From the NCBI RefSeq assembly GCF_900095385.1, contig NZ_FMID01000055.1:1-64000 (forward strand): DNA of 64,000 bases, read 5' to 3'. The DNA comes from Methanoculleus chikugoensis (GTDB taxonomy: Archaea > Halobacteriota > Methanomicrobia > Methanomicrobiales > Methanoculleaceae). A program made the position numbers and the translations under genes. The first letter of the stretch is position 1, and each line of letters starts with the position of its first letter. Positions 8,396 to 18,628 of the stretch are shown here, piece by piece. The notes under the pieces are model-generated. The model saw only the letters and a list, made by a program, of their open reading frames with translations. It did no database searches and was not told the origin of the DNA.

Positions 8396-9384
8396 ACGAA
8401 CGCATCCCCTCGCCCTCGCCTCTCTGTGGCGAACCCGATGACGCGGCGATCAGGCCGGCGCGCCTCGACGAGTTCGTGGGCCAGCCGCAGATCAAGGAGG
8501 CTCTTGCCATCGCCATCGCCGCCGCAAAACAACGCGGCGAGTCCCTCGACCACGTCCTCTTCTCCGGCCCCCCGGGCCTCGGGAAGACGACGCTCGCCCA
8601 GATCATCGCGCGCGAGATGGGAGCCGGGATCAGGAGCACCACCGGGCCGGTGCTGGAGCGGCCCGGCGACCTCGCCGCCCAACTGACCGCCCTCGCCCAC
8701 GGCGACGTCCTCTTCATCGACGAGATCCATCGCCTCAACCCGGTGGTCGAGGAGATCCTCTACCCGGCGATGGAGGACTCCTGCATCGACGTGATGATCG
8801 GCGAGGGGCCGGGTGCACGGTCGGTCCAGCTCCCGCTGGAGGAGTTCACCCTCATCGGCGCCACGACGAAGGTCGGGCTGCTCGGTTCCCCTCTCCGCGA
8901 CCGGTTCGGGTTCATCTTTCGCCTCAACCTCTATGAAGTTCCCGATCTCGCGAAGATCGTGGAGCGGAGCGCCGGGATCATGCAGATCCCGATCACCCCC
9001 GATGGTGCGGATGAGATAGCAAAACGGAGCCGCGGGACGCCCAGGATCGCAAACCGGCTCCTCCGCCGGGTGCGGGACTTCGCCACGGTCAGGGGGGACG
9101 GGAGTATCGACGCCGAGACGGCCGATCGCGCCCTGACGATGCTCGGCATCGACCACCTGGGCCTCGACGACCTCGACCGGCGGATCCTCTCGGTCATCGC
9201 GGACGATTTCGGCGGCGGGCCGGTGGGCGTCAGGACGATCGCCATCTCGGTCGGCGAGGAGGTGCGGACCATCGAAGAGGTCTACGAGCCCTACCTGATC
9301 CAGATCGGGTTCATAAAGCGCACGCCCCAGGGCCGGGAGACGACCGGGGCGGCCCTGCGCCACCTCGGAAGCGGTCTCAGATAA
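8392..9384 (+). CDS. ruvB: Holliday junction branch migration ATPase RuvB
   Basis: A 330-residue AAA+ motor. Walker [10 protein letters not shown] is at residues 59-67, Walker [12 protein letters not shown] follows, then sensor 1 [13 protein letters not shown] and the arginine finger in LRDRFG. Sensor 2 lies in [17 protein letters not shown], and the C-terminal winged helix ([20 protein letters not shown]) contacts DNA. RuvB hexamers pump DNA through the RuvA-bound junction. It is last in the ruvCAB operon; its end overlaps the convergent top6A by eight bases. All active-site motifs are intact. Confidence 0.96.
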   Translation: MNERIPSPSPLCGEPDDAAIRPARLDEFVGQPQIKEALAIAIAAAKQRGESLDHVLFSGPPGLGKTTLAQIIAREMGAGIRSTTGPVLERPGDLAAQLTALAHGDVLFIDEIHRLNPVVEEILYPAMEDSCIDVMIGEGPGARSVQLPLEEFTLIGATTKVGLLGSPLRDRFGFIFRLNLYEVPDLAKIVERSAGIMQIPITPDGADEIAKRSRGTPRIANRLLRRVRDFATVRGDGSIDAETADRALTMLGIDHLGLDDLDRRILSVIADDFGGGPVGVRTIAISVGEEVRTIEEVYEPYLIQIGFIKRTPQGRETTGAALRHLGSGLR

Positions 9385-10465
9385 TCCCCATCTCCGAGAG
9401 CCGCTTCGGGAGGTACTCCTTCGTCACGAAGTCGAGCCCCCGGCTCGCGAACGCCTGCTGTTCCGACTTCACCTTCATCTCGAGCTGCAGGTTGATCTGG
9501 GTGCGCCAGTAGTCGGTCGCGAACCTCGGATCGGTCAGTTCCGCCTTTAAGGCGTTGACGTCCTGCTCCGTGAGGTGGTCGGCGGGGAGGTTGTAGTCGG
9601 AGATGTCGGAGGGCTGCACCCCGATGAACTGCGCCTGGGGGGTCGCCAGGATATCCGACATGTGGGCGCTCTTGATCGAGCCGTAGGCGACGCTCGCGTA
9701 GATCCGGTATGACCAGGGGTCGCCGTCGGTGAAGACGACCACGGGAAGGTTGAGCGAGTCGTTGAGACGCCGTAAGACCCGGCGCGTGGAGCGTGCCGGC
9801 TGCCCCTTGAGGTGGACCAGGATCGCCCCGTACTCCTCGTCGAACCCGTTCTCCATCAGACGGGCGTACATACCGCCGGTCTCGATGGCGATGACGAACT
9901 TCGCGTCGTGGTCGACGAACTCAAGGCTGTCGACGTTGTTCGGGATGGGGTAGCCCGCCTCCCCGACGTCATCCTGGCAGTGCATCTCTTTTGCGCCGCG
10001 GCGGGTGTTCTCCCGTATCCGCAGCGGCCCGAAGAGCGAGGCGCCGTCCTCCTCCGGCCGGAGGTGGAACGCCTCCCGCTGGACGTCGGTGATGATCTCG
10101 AGGTCCTCGATCAGGAGGTTGCTCTCGTCCTGGGCGGCGAACTTCGCCTTCTTCCACCCTTCGGAGATGTAATAGAGTTCTCTCAGGGTCGACGACCGGT
10201 TCTCCACGAGTTGCTGCTTCAAGAACCCGATGAGATAGGCCATCTTCAGAAGATGGACCGCCCCTTTCTCGTTCGTCGCCGCCCGGGTGCTCTCTTTCTC
10301 GCCGTACTTCCAGACCTCGCCCTCGTCGTCGTAGGTGAGATTTCGTTTCGTCCGCGTCGGGAGCCGGATATAGGGCACGACGCCGTCTCGCATCTGGTCG
10401 TACCATCCACGGGCGATACCGATAAGCCGCTCCTTTGCGAGCGCATCCATCTCTTCCCTAGACAT
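9377..10465 (-). CDS. top6A: DNA topoisomerase VI subunit A
   Basis: A 362-residue Spo11/Top6A protein. The winged-helix (CAP-like) part contains [13 protein letters not shown] with the catalytic tyrosine (Y98-Y99; by alignment with Spo11 the second). The Toprim domain shows an acidic residue in [14 protein letters not shown] and the metal-binding DGD in [15 protein letters not shown]. Topo VI is the archaeal type IIB enzyme that relaxes and decatenates DNA by ATP-dependent double-strand passage. It follows top6B with an 8-base overlap and is the last gene of a hisS-top6B-top6A run. Confidence 0.96.
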   Translation of the reverse strand: MSREEMDALAKERLIGIARGWYDQMRDGVVPYIRLPTRTKRNLTYDDEGEVWKYGEKESTRAATNEKGAVHLLKMAYLIGFLKQQLVENRSSTLRELYYISEGWKKAKFAAQDESNLLIEDLEIITDVQREAFHLRPEEDGASLFGPLRIRENTRRGAKEMHCQDDVGEAGYPIPNNVDSLEFVDHDAKFVIAIETGGMYARLMENGFDEEYGAILVHLKGQPARSTRRVLRRLNDSLNLPVVVFTDGDPWSYRIYASVAYGSIKSAHMSDILATPQAQFIGVQPSDISDYNLPADHLTEQDVNALKAELTDPRFATDYWRTQINLQLEMKVKSEQQAFASRGLDFVTKEYLPKRLSEMGII

Positions 10466-12260
10466 CGAGATCCACCACCACTTTCACATTGTCCTCCACG
10501 CCGCGCAGGTCGAGCGACCCGTCGCCCGATCCCGTGTAGACGATCTGCCAGGCCTCACCGGCGCCGAGGGTGCGCCGCCAGACCTTGTTGTACTCCCCGT
10601 CCATATTGTCGACGAAGTCCGGCCGGGGCACCGCGTCCGCGGCCTCATCCCGGGAGAGGTTGTAGAGGACGAGAGGGACTTCCTTTGCCGTGTAGTTGTT
10701 CACGTTGATACTGACCTTCCCGTTGACCGTCCGCTTCTTCGCGACGACCTTGCGCATGATCTTGCCCTCGATCGGAGAGGTGTCGACGAGGGGGAGTTCC
10801 ACGATCTCGCTCACCTTTGCGGCGATGTCGGGGATGATCGAGCATATCGCCCGGGCGCGGTTGTCCTGCTGCTTCGTTTTGTCCCGGCGGTAGAGGTAGG
10901 TCTTGAGTTCCCGGCCGAGTTCCTGGAGGACGAGGACGATCTCACGCTCGATCTCCGGGATGGACGCGACCGCGTCCTTGCTTTCGCTCGTGAAGGGGAC
11001 GTTCGTGGACGCCACGTGGACCATGACGAGCATCGGCCCCATGGGAAGGCCCTGCTGCGAGAGGCCGTAACCCTTCCAGTTCACCTGCGAGACACAGTTC
11101 GTGATCGCGCAGGCGCCCTGCTGGTAGAGGAGGGGGACACGGTTTGCGAACCGGAAGAGCTGGGCGGTGCCTTCGGGCGGAACCTTGCCGCCGTAACCGA
11201 TCGCCGCCTCGATGATGAACGAGTGCCCGCCGTAGACCGCGCTCGGCCGGGTGCGGGCCTTGACGAAGTCGAGCTGGATCTCCTTCTCAAGCCCCCGGCA
11301 GATCAGGTCCTCCCCGATGGGGGAGAGGCACTGCTGCGCCGGCGGGGCCGGGACCTTCACGGCCTGCATCGCTTCGAGGAGCCTCTTCAACTCGTCGGCA
11401 TCGAGTTTGTTCACCTTCCGTGAGGGTTTGAGTTTTGCGAGCGCGATCATCTCGTCTGCGGTCTTCTTTCCGACACGGGAGAAACTGCCGACGAGGAACT
11501 CCTCGACGGTCCCGGTGCTCGCCGCCGCGATCCGCTTCAGCGCCCCGAACTCGATCCCGTGCGGATGGGGGAGGATGGGTTTCGGGCACGGTGGGACCTC
11601 GCCCGAAACCCGCTCGAACGTCGTCACCTCGCCGTCGATATCGGCCGTTATCCGGGCGTGCGGGTTGACGATCGCCGTCAGGCGGAGGTAGTCCGCCAGC
11701 CGCTTCTTCGCGGCGAGGGTGCTCTTGAACTGGATCTCGATCCGGGTCCCGTGCGTCCGGTCCCAGTCGATCTCCTCGTGGCTGACGATCTCCGGCTCGT
11801 TCGTCTCGGTCCGGATCATCAGCTCGAACCGGTGCGCGCTCGCCTTCGCCCCCGTCCGTGAGACGACCCGGGTCGGGATGCCGGTGGTGAGCTGCGCATA
11901 CAGCACCGCCGCCGATATCCCGATACCCTGCTGCCCGCGGCTCTGCCGGATCTGGTGGAACCGGGAGCCGTAGAGGAGTTTCCCGAAGACCAGGGGGACG
12001 TTCTCCGGCACGATACCGGGGCCGTTGTCCTCGACCGTTATCCGGTAGACCTCGGCGTCGACCCTCTTGATGCCGACGAAGATGTCGGGGAGCACCTCCG
12101 ACTCCTCGCAGGCGTCCAGCGCGTTGTCCACCGCTTCTTTGATGGTGGTGATGATCCCCCGCGTCGGGGAGTCGAAGCCGAGCAGGTGCTTGTTCTTCTC
12201 GAAGAACTCCGCGATGCTGATGCTCCGCTGCTGCTTCGCCAGGTCTTCAGCAAGCACCAT
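10458..12260 (-). CDS. top6B: DNA topoisomerase VI subunit B
   Basis: A 600-residue GHKL ATPase subunit. The N-box is [10 protein letters not shown] (41-50), the G1 box EDNGPGIVP (78-86), and the lid [11 protein letters not shown]. It continues through the H2TH domain and the transducer with its conserved switch lysine region (DKTKQQDN). A C-terminal Ig-like extension ([20 protein letters not shown]) is present, as in some methanogen Top6B proteins. It dimerises on ATP binding to drive strand passage by subunit A. It overlaps hisS by 14 bases and top6A by 8, indicating one transcript. Confidence 0.96.
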   Translation of the reverse strand: MVLAEDLAKQQRSISIAEFFEKNKHLLGFDSPTRGIITTIKEAVDNALDACEESEVLPDIFVGIKRVDAEVYRITVEDNGPGIVPENVPLVFGKLLYGSRFHQIRQSRGQQGIGISAAVLYAQLTTGIPTRVVSRTGAKASAHRFELMIRTETNEPEIVSHEEIDWDRTHGTRIEIQFKSTLAAKKRLADYLRLTAIVNPHARITADIDGEVTTFERVSGEVPPCPKPILPHPHGIEFGALKRIAAASTGTVEEFLVGSFSRVGKKTADEMIALAKLKPSRKVNKLDADELKRLLEAMQAVKVPAPPAQQCLSPIGEDLICRGLEKEIQLDFVKARTRPSAVYGGHSFIIEAAIGYGGKVPPEGTAQLFRFANRVPLLYQQGACAITNCVSQVNWKGYGLSQQGLPMGPMLVMVHVASTNVPFTSESKDAVASIPEIEREIVLVLQELGRELKTYLYRRDKTKQQDNRARAICSIIPDIAAKVSEIVELPLVDTSPIEGKIMRKVVAKKRTVNGKVSINVNNYTAKEVPLVLYNLSRDEAADAVPRPDFVDNMDGEYNKVWRRTLGAGEAWQIVYTGSGDGSLDLRGVEDNVKVVVDLDV

Positions 12261-13479
12261 GCCGTGCCACCTCGGCGATGGCCTCTTCGAGGCTCCTCTC
12301 CTGCTGCTCGCCGGAGTGGAGGTCCTTGAGGGTCACCGTCCCCGCCTCGACCTCGCGCTTCCCGAGAACCGCGGCGAAGTCTGCGGTCTTTGCGGCGTGG
12401 GCGAGCTGGGCGCCCATCCCCCGCCCCATCAGGTCGGCCTCGGCCCGGATCCCCGCCTCCCGGAAGGCCCGGGCGACCTCGAGCGCCCGCGCGCGGGCAT
12501 CAGGCGTGAAGACGACGCCGACGACCGGCCCGTGCGCGAGTTCGAACTCCCCGATCGAGACCATGACCCGGTCAAACCCGATGGCGAACCCACAGGATGC
12601 GACGTCGTCGCCGCCGAAGAGGTGGGCGAGCCGGTAGGCGCCGCCGCCGACGATCTGGTTCTCCGCGCCGAGGTTCTTCGCGAACCCCTCAAAGACCATC
12701 CCGGTGTAGTAGTCGAGCCCCCGGGCGATCCCGAAGTCGGGCCGGTAGTCGATCTCCTGGGCGTCGAGGAGCGCGAACGTCTCCTCGATCCGCGCGCGCT
12801 CGGGGACATCGCCCGCGATCTCGAAGACCTCGGAGACGGTGCGGCACTCTCCGAGCGCCGCAAGAGGTTCGGCAAGGTGGGTGAGGTTCTTCTCGACCAG
12901 CGCCGCCTCGAGCCCTTTCGGGTCATGTTTGTCGAGATACGCCATGATCGCCCGCTGGTCGCCGGGCGCGAGGTCGGCGAGGAGATGCTTCATCGGCGCG
13001 AGGTGGCCGACGTGGAGGTCGAAGGTGACGCCGGTCGACCGGAGGGTATCGTCGGCGAGCATGATCACCTCGGCGTCGGCGGACGGGGTGTCCGCACCGA
13101 TCAGTTCGACGCCGAACTGCCAGAACTGGCGGTAACGGCCTTTCTGGGGGCGCTCGTAGCGGAAACAGTCGGCGAAGTAGCACCAGCGGATCGGTTTCGG
13201 GAGGACTTTCCCCTCGTTGACGTACATCCGGAGCACCGCCGCGGTCACTTCCGGCCGGAGCGTCAACTGCCTGCCGCCCTTGTCCTCGAAGACGTACATC
13301 TCCCCGATGATCCCTTCGCCGGACTTCATCGTGAAGAGTTCAAGGTTCTCGAAGTCGGGCGTGCAGACCTCCCGGTATCCCCACCGGCGGGCCGCTTCCC
13401 GCATCCGCCGCTCGATCAGTCGCCGTCGTTCCATCTCGTCGGGTAAAAAGTCCCGTGTTCCCCGTGGTTTCTGAAGCAT
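12247..13479 (-). CDS. hisS: Histidine--tRNA ligase
   Basis: A 410-residue class II synthetase starting MLQKPRGTRDFLPDE. Motif 2 is in TLRPEVTAAVLRMYV. Histidine-binding signatures RGLDYYTGMVFEG and GGGAYRLAHLFGG are present, as is motif 3 (GFAIGFDR). The C-terminal anticodon-binding domain begins near VVGVVFTPDARARAL. The start at 13479 is chosen because CAGGAG lies eight bases upstream and because a longer in-frame start at 13524 would add unrelated residues and overlap the upstream gene. It charges tRNA-His and leads a transcript shared with topoisomerase VI. Confidence 0.95.
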   Translation of the reverse strand: MLQKPRGTRDFLPDEMERRRLIERRMREAARRWGYREVCTPDFENLELFTMKSGEGIIGEMYVFEDKGGRQLTLRPEVTAAVLRMYVNEGKVLPKPIRWCYFADCFRYERPQKGRYRQFWQFGVELIGADTPSADAEVIMLADDTLRSTGVTFDLHVGHLAPMKHLLADLAPGDQRAIMAYLDKHDPKGLEAALVEKNLTHLAEPLAALGECRTVSEVFEIAGDVPERARIEETFALLDAQEIDYRPDFGIARGLDYYTGMVFEGFAKNLGAENQIVGGGAYRLAHLFGGDDVASCGFAIGFDRVMVSIGEFELAHGPVVGVVFTPDARARALEVARAFREAGIRAEADLMGRGMGAQLAHAAKTADFAAVLGKREVEAGTVTLKDLHSGEQQERSLEEAIAEVARHGAC

Positions 13480-13495
13480 TCGATATTCTCCTGAA

Positions 13496-13831
13496 TTAAA
13501 GTCTCTTGCGCGAACCCTTATCATTTATGCGCTCTGCGCTGCCGAAGAACCGCTCGCGGGCACCCTCGCCATGCAGCCAGACGTTCTCCCTCTCGACCCG
13601 GCCCTGGAGGTAGAGCGCAAGGAGGACCAGCCCGAGGCCGAGGTACTCCCACGCTTCGGCGTATGCGGTCACGAAAAAGCCCAACAGGGCGAGCGCCGTG
13701 TAGGGAACCCCGAGGTACCCCGCCTTCCGGTAGCCGGATAGGCCGGTGCGGTAGAATATCCGCAGGTCGCGGAGCCAGAGGAAGATGGTGACGGCAACGC
13801 CGAACCCTGCGACGTAGGCAAGATAGGACAT
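13496..13831 (-). CDS. Small membrane protein, unknown function
   Basis: A 111-residue protein with three predicted membrane segments: LAYVAGFGVAVTIFLWLRDL, GVPYTALALLGFFVTAYA and YLGLGLVLLALYLQG. A charged cytoplasmic-looking tail follows (RVERENVWLHGEGARERFFG). It lies 16 bases upstream of hisS in the same direction and probably heads that transcript. The 47-base gap to the divergent larB contains an AT-rich promoter (AATATTATAC). I do not recognise a characterised family. Confidence 0.72.
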   Translation of the reverse strand: MSYLAYVAGFGVAVTIFLWLRDLRIFYRTGLSGYRKAGYLGVPYTALALLGFFVTAYAEAWEYLGLGLVLLALYLQGRVERENVWLHGEGARERFFGSAERINDKGSRKRL

Positions 13832-13878
13832 GAGATGAAGTAATATTATACTTCCACCCCTATTTTTGTTATCGAACT

Positions 13879-15155
<1,277 letters not shown>

Positions 15156-15199
15156 CGGGCGGAACCCTGATGAGTACACCCGTCCAAATCGGATGAACC

Positions 15200-16483
15200 A
15201 TGTTCAAGCAATTGCGAGACCTCTTCCGGCGAACCGAACCGGAGGAGGAGAGCCTGAAACTCTCGTTCGACGACCTCCCTGCGTGGCTTGACGCCCGCGA
15301 TGAGGAGATCGGGCGCGAACTCTCCGGTGCAATAGCCCCGTCGCGCGAGGCGATCCGCGGCACCCTCGACCACCTCAGGGAGGCGATCGCCGGGATGGAG
15401 AGGGCGGAGGGGAACGAAGAGGTTCATCCCCGGCTTCGCGACATCTCGAAAAAGGCGCTACCGGGGTTCACGAAGTCTATGGGGCAGATCCTCTCCCACG
15501 AGCCTTCCGGCGACCCCGAAGCGTTCTACGCGACCGCCGCCGAGATCCTGAAGGGCTCGCTCAAGGCGCTGAAAGGGCAGGGGAAGTATCTCTCCTCTGT
15601 CTACCCGGAGGAGATGAAGGAGGTGCGCGCAGCCGTCAAAGACCTGGGGCGGGAGGTCAACACGATGAACGAGCCCCTCGCCCGGGCGCGTGACGGCCGC
15701 CATCAGGTGGAAGACGTGCGGGAGTCGCACGCGTCCCTTCTCCGGATCCGCGAGGAGTACGCCGCCGCCGAGGGTCAGGTGCGGGAATACGGGGCGGCGC
15801 TCGCGGAGGCGGAGAGTGCGATCCACAAGACGGAAGAGGAACTTTCCGCCCTCAACCAGCGCCCGGACTATGCCCGAAAGCAGGAGATCGAGGAGAGGCT
15901 CCGGGCACTCGACGCCACGGCCGAGGAGGCAGGTCGGGAGATGGCGACACTCCGGACCACCGTCGTCCACGTCTTCCGCAAGGCCGGGAAGGTGGCCGAA
16001 AAGGCGGGCGACAGCGCGGCTGCCGCGTCGATCGACCGGGCGCTCGACGCGTATACGGGTGACGGAGATGACCCGGTCGGCCCGACCGAAGAGGCGATGC
16101 CGGTCATTCTCGCCATGATCGGGCAGGGGGATCTCCCCCTCAAGAACCAGGACGAACTCCGCCTCTTCTCCGACGCCGAAACCCTGCCTGCCGCGATGAA
16201 GCGGGCGCTGGAGCAGCAGCACGACTGCAGGACGAAGCGGGCGGCAGAGCAGGAAGCCCGGGCCGCGCTCCCGGCGGTGGTCGAGGAGCAGCGCCTTGAG
16301 ACCGCGCTCCCGGGACTGCGCCGGGAGGCCGAGGCAAAGGCTGCCGCGAAGGCCCGCGCGGAGAGCCAGCGGGAGACGCTACAGGCCTCGTATGCCGCAG
16401 AGCGCGAGAGTCTCCGGTCACGCACGGCTGCCCTCGCCGGTCGGGATACGGAGGTCGAGGTACCCGATCTTCCGTCCCCCTGA
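15200..16483 (+). CDS. Coiled-coil protein, unknown function
   Basis: A 427-residue soluble, highly charged protein rich in Glu, Arg and Ala. Long coiled-coil stretches lie roughly at residues 160-260 (heptad-like REEYAAAEGQVREYGAALAE) and 335-415 (RREAEAKAAAKARAESQR). The N-terminal part (FDDLPAWLDARDEEIGRELS) has no motif I know. There is no signal peptide or transmembrane segment. It lies 44 bases after nadM and 73 before a membrane protein gene, all co-directional. Proteins of this look are conserved in Methanomicrobiales as hypotheticals; a structural role is only a guess. Confidence 0.75.
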   Translation: MFKQLRDLFRRTEPEEESLKLSFDDLPAWLDARDEEIGRELSGAIAPSREAIRGTLDHLREAIAGMERAEGNEEVHPRLRDISKKALPGFTKSMGQILSHEPSGDPEAFYATAAEILKGSLKALKGQGKYLSSVYPEEMKEVRAAVKDLGREVNTMNEPLARARDGRHQVEDVRESHASLLRIREEYAAAEGQVREYGAALAEAESAIHKTEEELSALNQRPDYARKQEIEERLRALDATAEEAGREMATLRTTVVHVFRKAGKVAEKAGDSAAAASIDRALDAYTGDGDDPVGPTEEAMPVILAMIGQGDLPLKNQDELRLFSDAETLPAAMKRALEQQHDCRTKRAAEQEARAALPAVVEEQRLETALPGLRREAEAKAAAKARAESQRETLQASYAAERESLRSRTAALAGRDTEVEVPDLPSP

Positions 16484-16556
16484 TCGGCGAGACGCCGCTC
16501 CCACCGGGGGAAACCCTGTTTACCCTCTGCGCATAATTATGGTACAAGGACGGTCG

Positions 16557-17393
16557 ATGACGAATACCATCACAACACCCGGAACAGAGCCACGCCTCTG
16601 GTTAGCAGTCCCCGCAGTCTCGTTTCTGGGAATCGGAATCGAACTGCTGCTCGCATCCGTCGCCTTTCCCTATGCCGTCTGGGCAGGTGTCGCAGGATGC
16701 GTGATAGCCTCGTGCATCCTCTGCTACCAGGCCTACCAAAAACCCCGGCGGGATCTCGTCTCGCTCTTCACGCCGCTCTTCGCGTTTCTCATCCTGGTCA
16801 TACCCAATGAGATCAGTTCGGGCGGTGTAATCGTGCAGACGGTCTTCGCGGCAACGATCACCTTCCTTGCAGTTCGGGTAGAAAAAGTGTTTAATGCGCC
16901 GAAACTACAGGAGAAGACAATGAAGCAGATGTTAAATGAATATATCGGCAGGATTGAGCCGCTCCTCGCCGTTATCGACGAGGAGACCGGCCACCTGGTC
17001 GCACAGTCCCTGCTGACGTATAAGTTCGGGCTTTATGGAAACGCGATGGAGAAGAGCACGGAGGCGCTTGCCCGGCTCGATGCGATCACTCCGCGCCCCG
17101 GAACCCTGGAGCGCGCGCTCCTGATCCTCCGGGAGCGTGCCGGCGGCTTCGCCGAGTCCCGGGTGACGACGAATCCCGAGCATCTCTTCACGGAGGAGGA
17201 CTACGACGATCTCGCCGTCCGTCTCGCAAAGGATCAGGTCGAAGACCCGACCGTTCTCGACCTCGACAACGCGCTGATCCTGCTCTACGCTGTCGGGATC
17301 GAGACCTCCCCCGACGACGAGCAGGCGCTGGAGGAGCACCAGCGCTTCATCATCCAGATCCTGGAAGGGTATAAAGAGAAGCTGGCCCGATGA
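16557..17393 (+). CDS. Membrane-anchored protein, unknown function
   Basis: About 278 residues from the ATG at 16557, which has AAGGA six bases upstream; another ATG lies at 16539. The N-terminal third holds about four hydrophobic segments (WLAVPAVSFLGIGIELLLAS, then VWAGVAGCVIASCILCY, LFTPLFAFLILVIP and VIVQTVFAATITFLAV). A soluble, mostly helical C-terminal domain (EKTMKQMLNEYIGRIEPLLA onwards) follows. No catalytic motif is seen. It follows the coiled-coil gene, so the pair may work together at the membrane; that is conjecture. Confidence 0.75.
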   Translation: MTNTITTPGTEPRLWLAVPAVSFLGIGIELLLASVAFPYAVWAGVAGCVIASCILCYQAYQKPRRDLVSLFTPLFAFLILVIPNEISSGGVIVQTVFAATITFLAVRVEKVFNAPKLQEKTMKQMLNEYIGRIEPLLAVIDEETGHLVAQSLLTYKFGLYGNAMEKSTEALARLDAITPRPGTLERALLILRERAGGFAESRVTTNPEHLFTEEDYDDLAVRLAKDQVEDPTVLDLDNALILLYAVGIETSPDDEQALEEHQRFIIQILEGYKEKLAR

Positions 17394-18187
17394 GCGGGCT
17401 GACCGGGGGGAGTTCTCCTCCGCGGTCTCAGTACGGTAGCGGTGCCTGTCGTCGCGGGGCGGCAGAAGTTGGGGTCATATCCCGGGGCGAACCGGGGCTC
17501 CACTCCTTTTTGGTCTCTACTCTCTAAGGCTCTCCCGGTAGCCCCCACCCAATCCTCCGGAGCTAGCCAGAGTCCCACTCTTTTTTCCAGCACCTCCCCG
17601 TGCAGTGGACCGTGGGGACATCGCCATTGGGGGAGGCGGCCTGCGGGGAGGGGGCTTGCCCCTCCCCTGTCTCTACACCGTGTATGACCTCTCGGTAGCC
17701 CCCACCCCGCCCGCGCTTCGCGCTCCTCCCCCACCCCGAGGGGCGGGGGCAGTGCGTGGCGATAGCCGGTGGGAAGCCGCATCTCTGGGAGCGCCCCGGG
17801 ACTCCGTTCTTCTCCTGAATCTCCCCGTACAGTGGACCGTGGGGATATCGCCATTGGGGGAGGGGCCGACGGGGAGGGGGGAGCAGCCCCCCTCCCCTGT
17901 CTCTACCGTGTAAGCCCTTTCGTCACCCCCACCCCGCCCGCGCTTCGCGCTCCTCCCCCACCCTCCGGGCGGGGGCAGTCATGGCGATACCCCCACGAAA
18001 TCTGTAAAAGGGGGCACTCGCGCACTCTTCTCTGGCCCCCTGATAGAACGAAATGTGGCCTTCGCCCCTCCGCGCGAGGCACTGAATGAATTTGCCCCTA
18101 AGGACGGGATAGCCGGGGACAGATAAAGGAAGGAGCCAATATCGAGAGACCCCGGGGTAGCCGAATGGCTGCTCCCGAAAAAAAGTA
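17394..18187. repeat. GC-rich dispersed repeat, locus 1 (two tandem units)
   Basis: This 794-base gap between converging genes has no credible ORF. It carries two tandem copies of a repeat, at 17603-17764 and 17830-17990 (227-base period), plus a degenerate copy from about 17490. Each unit has box A (CAGTGGACCGTGGGG ... ATCGCCATTGGGGG), a stem-loop B (GGGGAGGGGG-loop-CCCCTCCCC then TGTCTCTA) and part C (GCCCCCACCCCGCCCGCGC with hairpin GCGCTTCGCGC, then CTCCTCCCCC and GGGGCGGGGGCAGT) ending in TGGCGATA. TGGCGATA at the end is the inverse of TATCGCCA in box A. Confidence 0.8.
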
Positions 18188-18508
18188 TCAGAGCGAGTCC
18201 AGGCTGATCCCGGTGAACTCGTCGGCGACCGTGTTGATATCCTTCACGCCGAACGCGGTCTGGACGGTGCCGAGTTCGAGGTCGCGCGCAACGTCGCACA
18301 TGTAATCGATGATATCGACCGAGAGTTCCCGCTTCTGTTTGGACTTGCGGAGCTGGTCCACGAGGAACGTCATCCTCTCGGGGGACTCCATGCGGAGCTT
18401 GGCGAGGCTCATCACGCACATGTAGATCCGGGTCAGGTTCCTGTCCGTTCCGGTGATGGTGTCGAAGAAGTTCCGGAGGACCTGCGCCTGGTAGACCTCG
18501 CCGCTCAT
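18188..18508 (-). CDS. Conserved-looking small hypothetical protein
   Basis: A 106-residue soluble helical protein starting MSGEVYQAQVLRNFFDTITG and ending in KDINTVADEFTGISLDSL. The start at 18508 is set by a TATA box (TTTATATG on the reverse strand, 18533-18540) about 28 bases upstream, which implies a leaderless mRNA; the longer frame to 18556 would run through the TATA box. No motif or family is recognised. It sits between a GC-rich repeat region and the YchF-type GTPase gene. Confidence 0.72.
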   Translation of the reverse strand: MSGEVYQAQVLRNFFDTITGTDRNLTRIYMCVMSLAKLRMESPERMTFLVDQLRKSKQKRELSVDIIDYMCDVARDLELGTVQTAFGVKDINTVADEFTGISLDSL

Positions 18509-18533
18509 GATGATCGAATATTTCTCAAGGTCA

Positions 18534-18540
18534 TATAAAT
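18534..18540 (-). promoter_or_regulatory. TATA box of leaderless gene
   Basis: Reverse-strand ATTTATATG is centred about 28 bases upstream of the ATG at 18508, the distance from box A to the transcription start in archaea, so translation probably begins at the 5' end of the mRNA. Confidence 0.6.
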
Positions 18541-18628
18541 GCCTGCCGATCTGCACCGGTTCGCGTGAGACGTCGGTTCGCTCCCCGGAGCGCGGAGGAG
18601 AGGCGTCCCGCCTCCCCGTGCCCCCGGT

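Noticed and set aside
7876-9363. 495-codon minus-strand frame over ruvA-ruvB
   Set aside because: Antisense of two genes with intact motifs; composition is the typical biased shadow.
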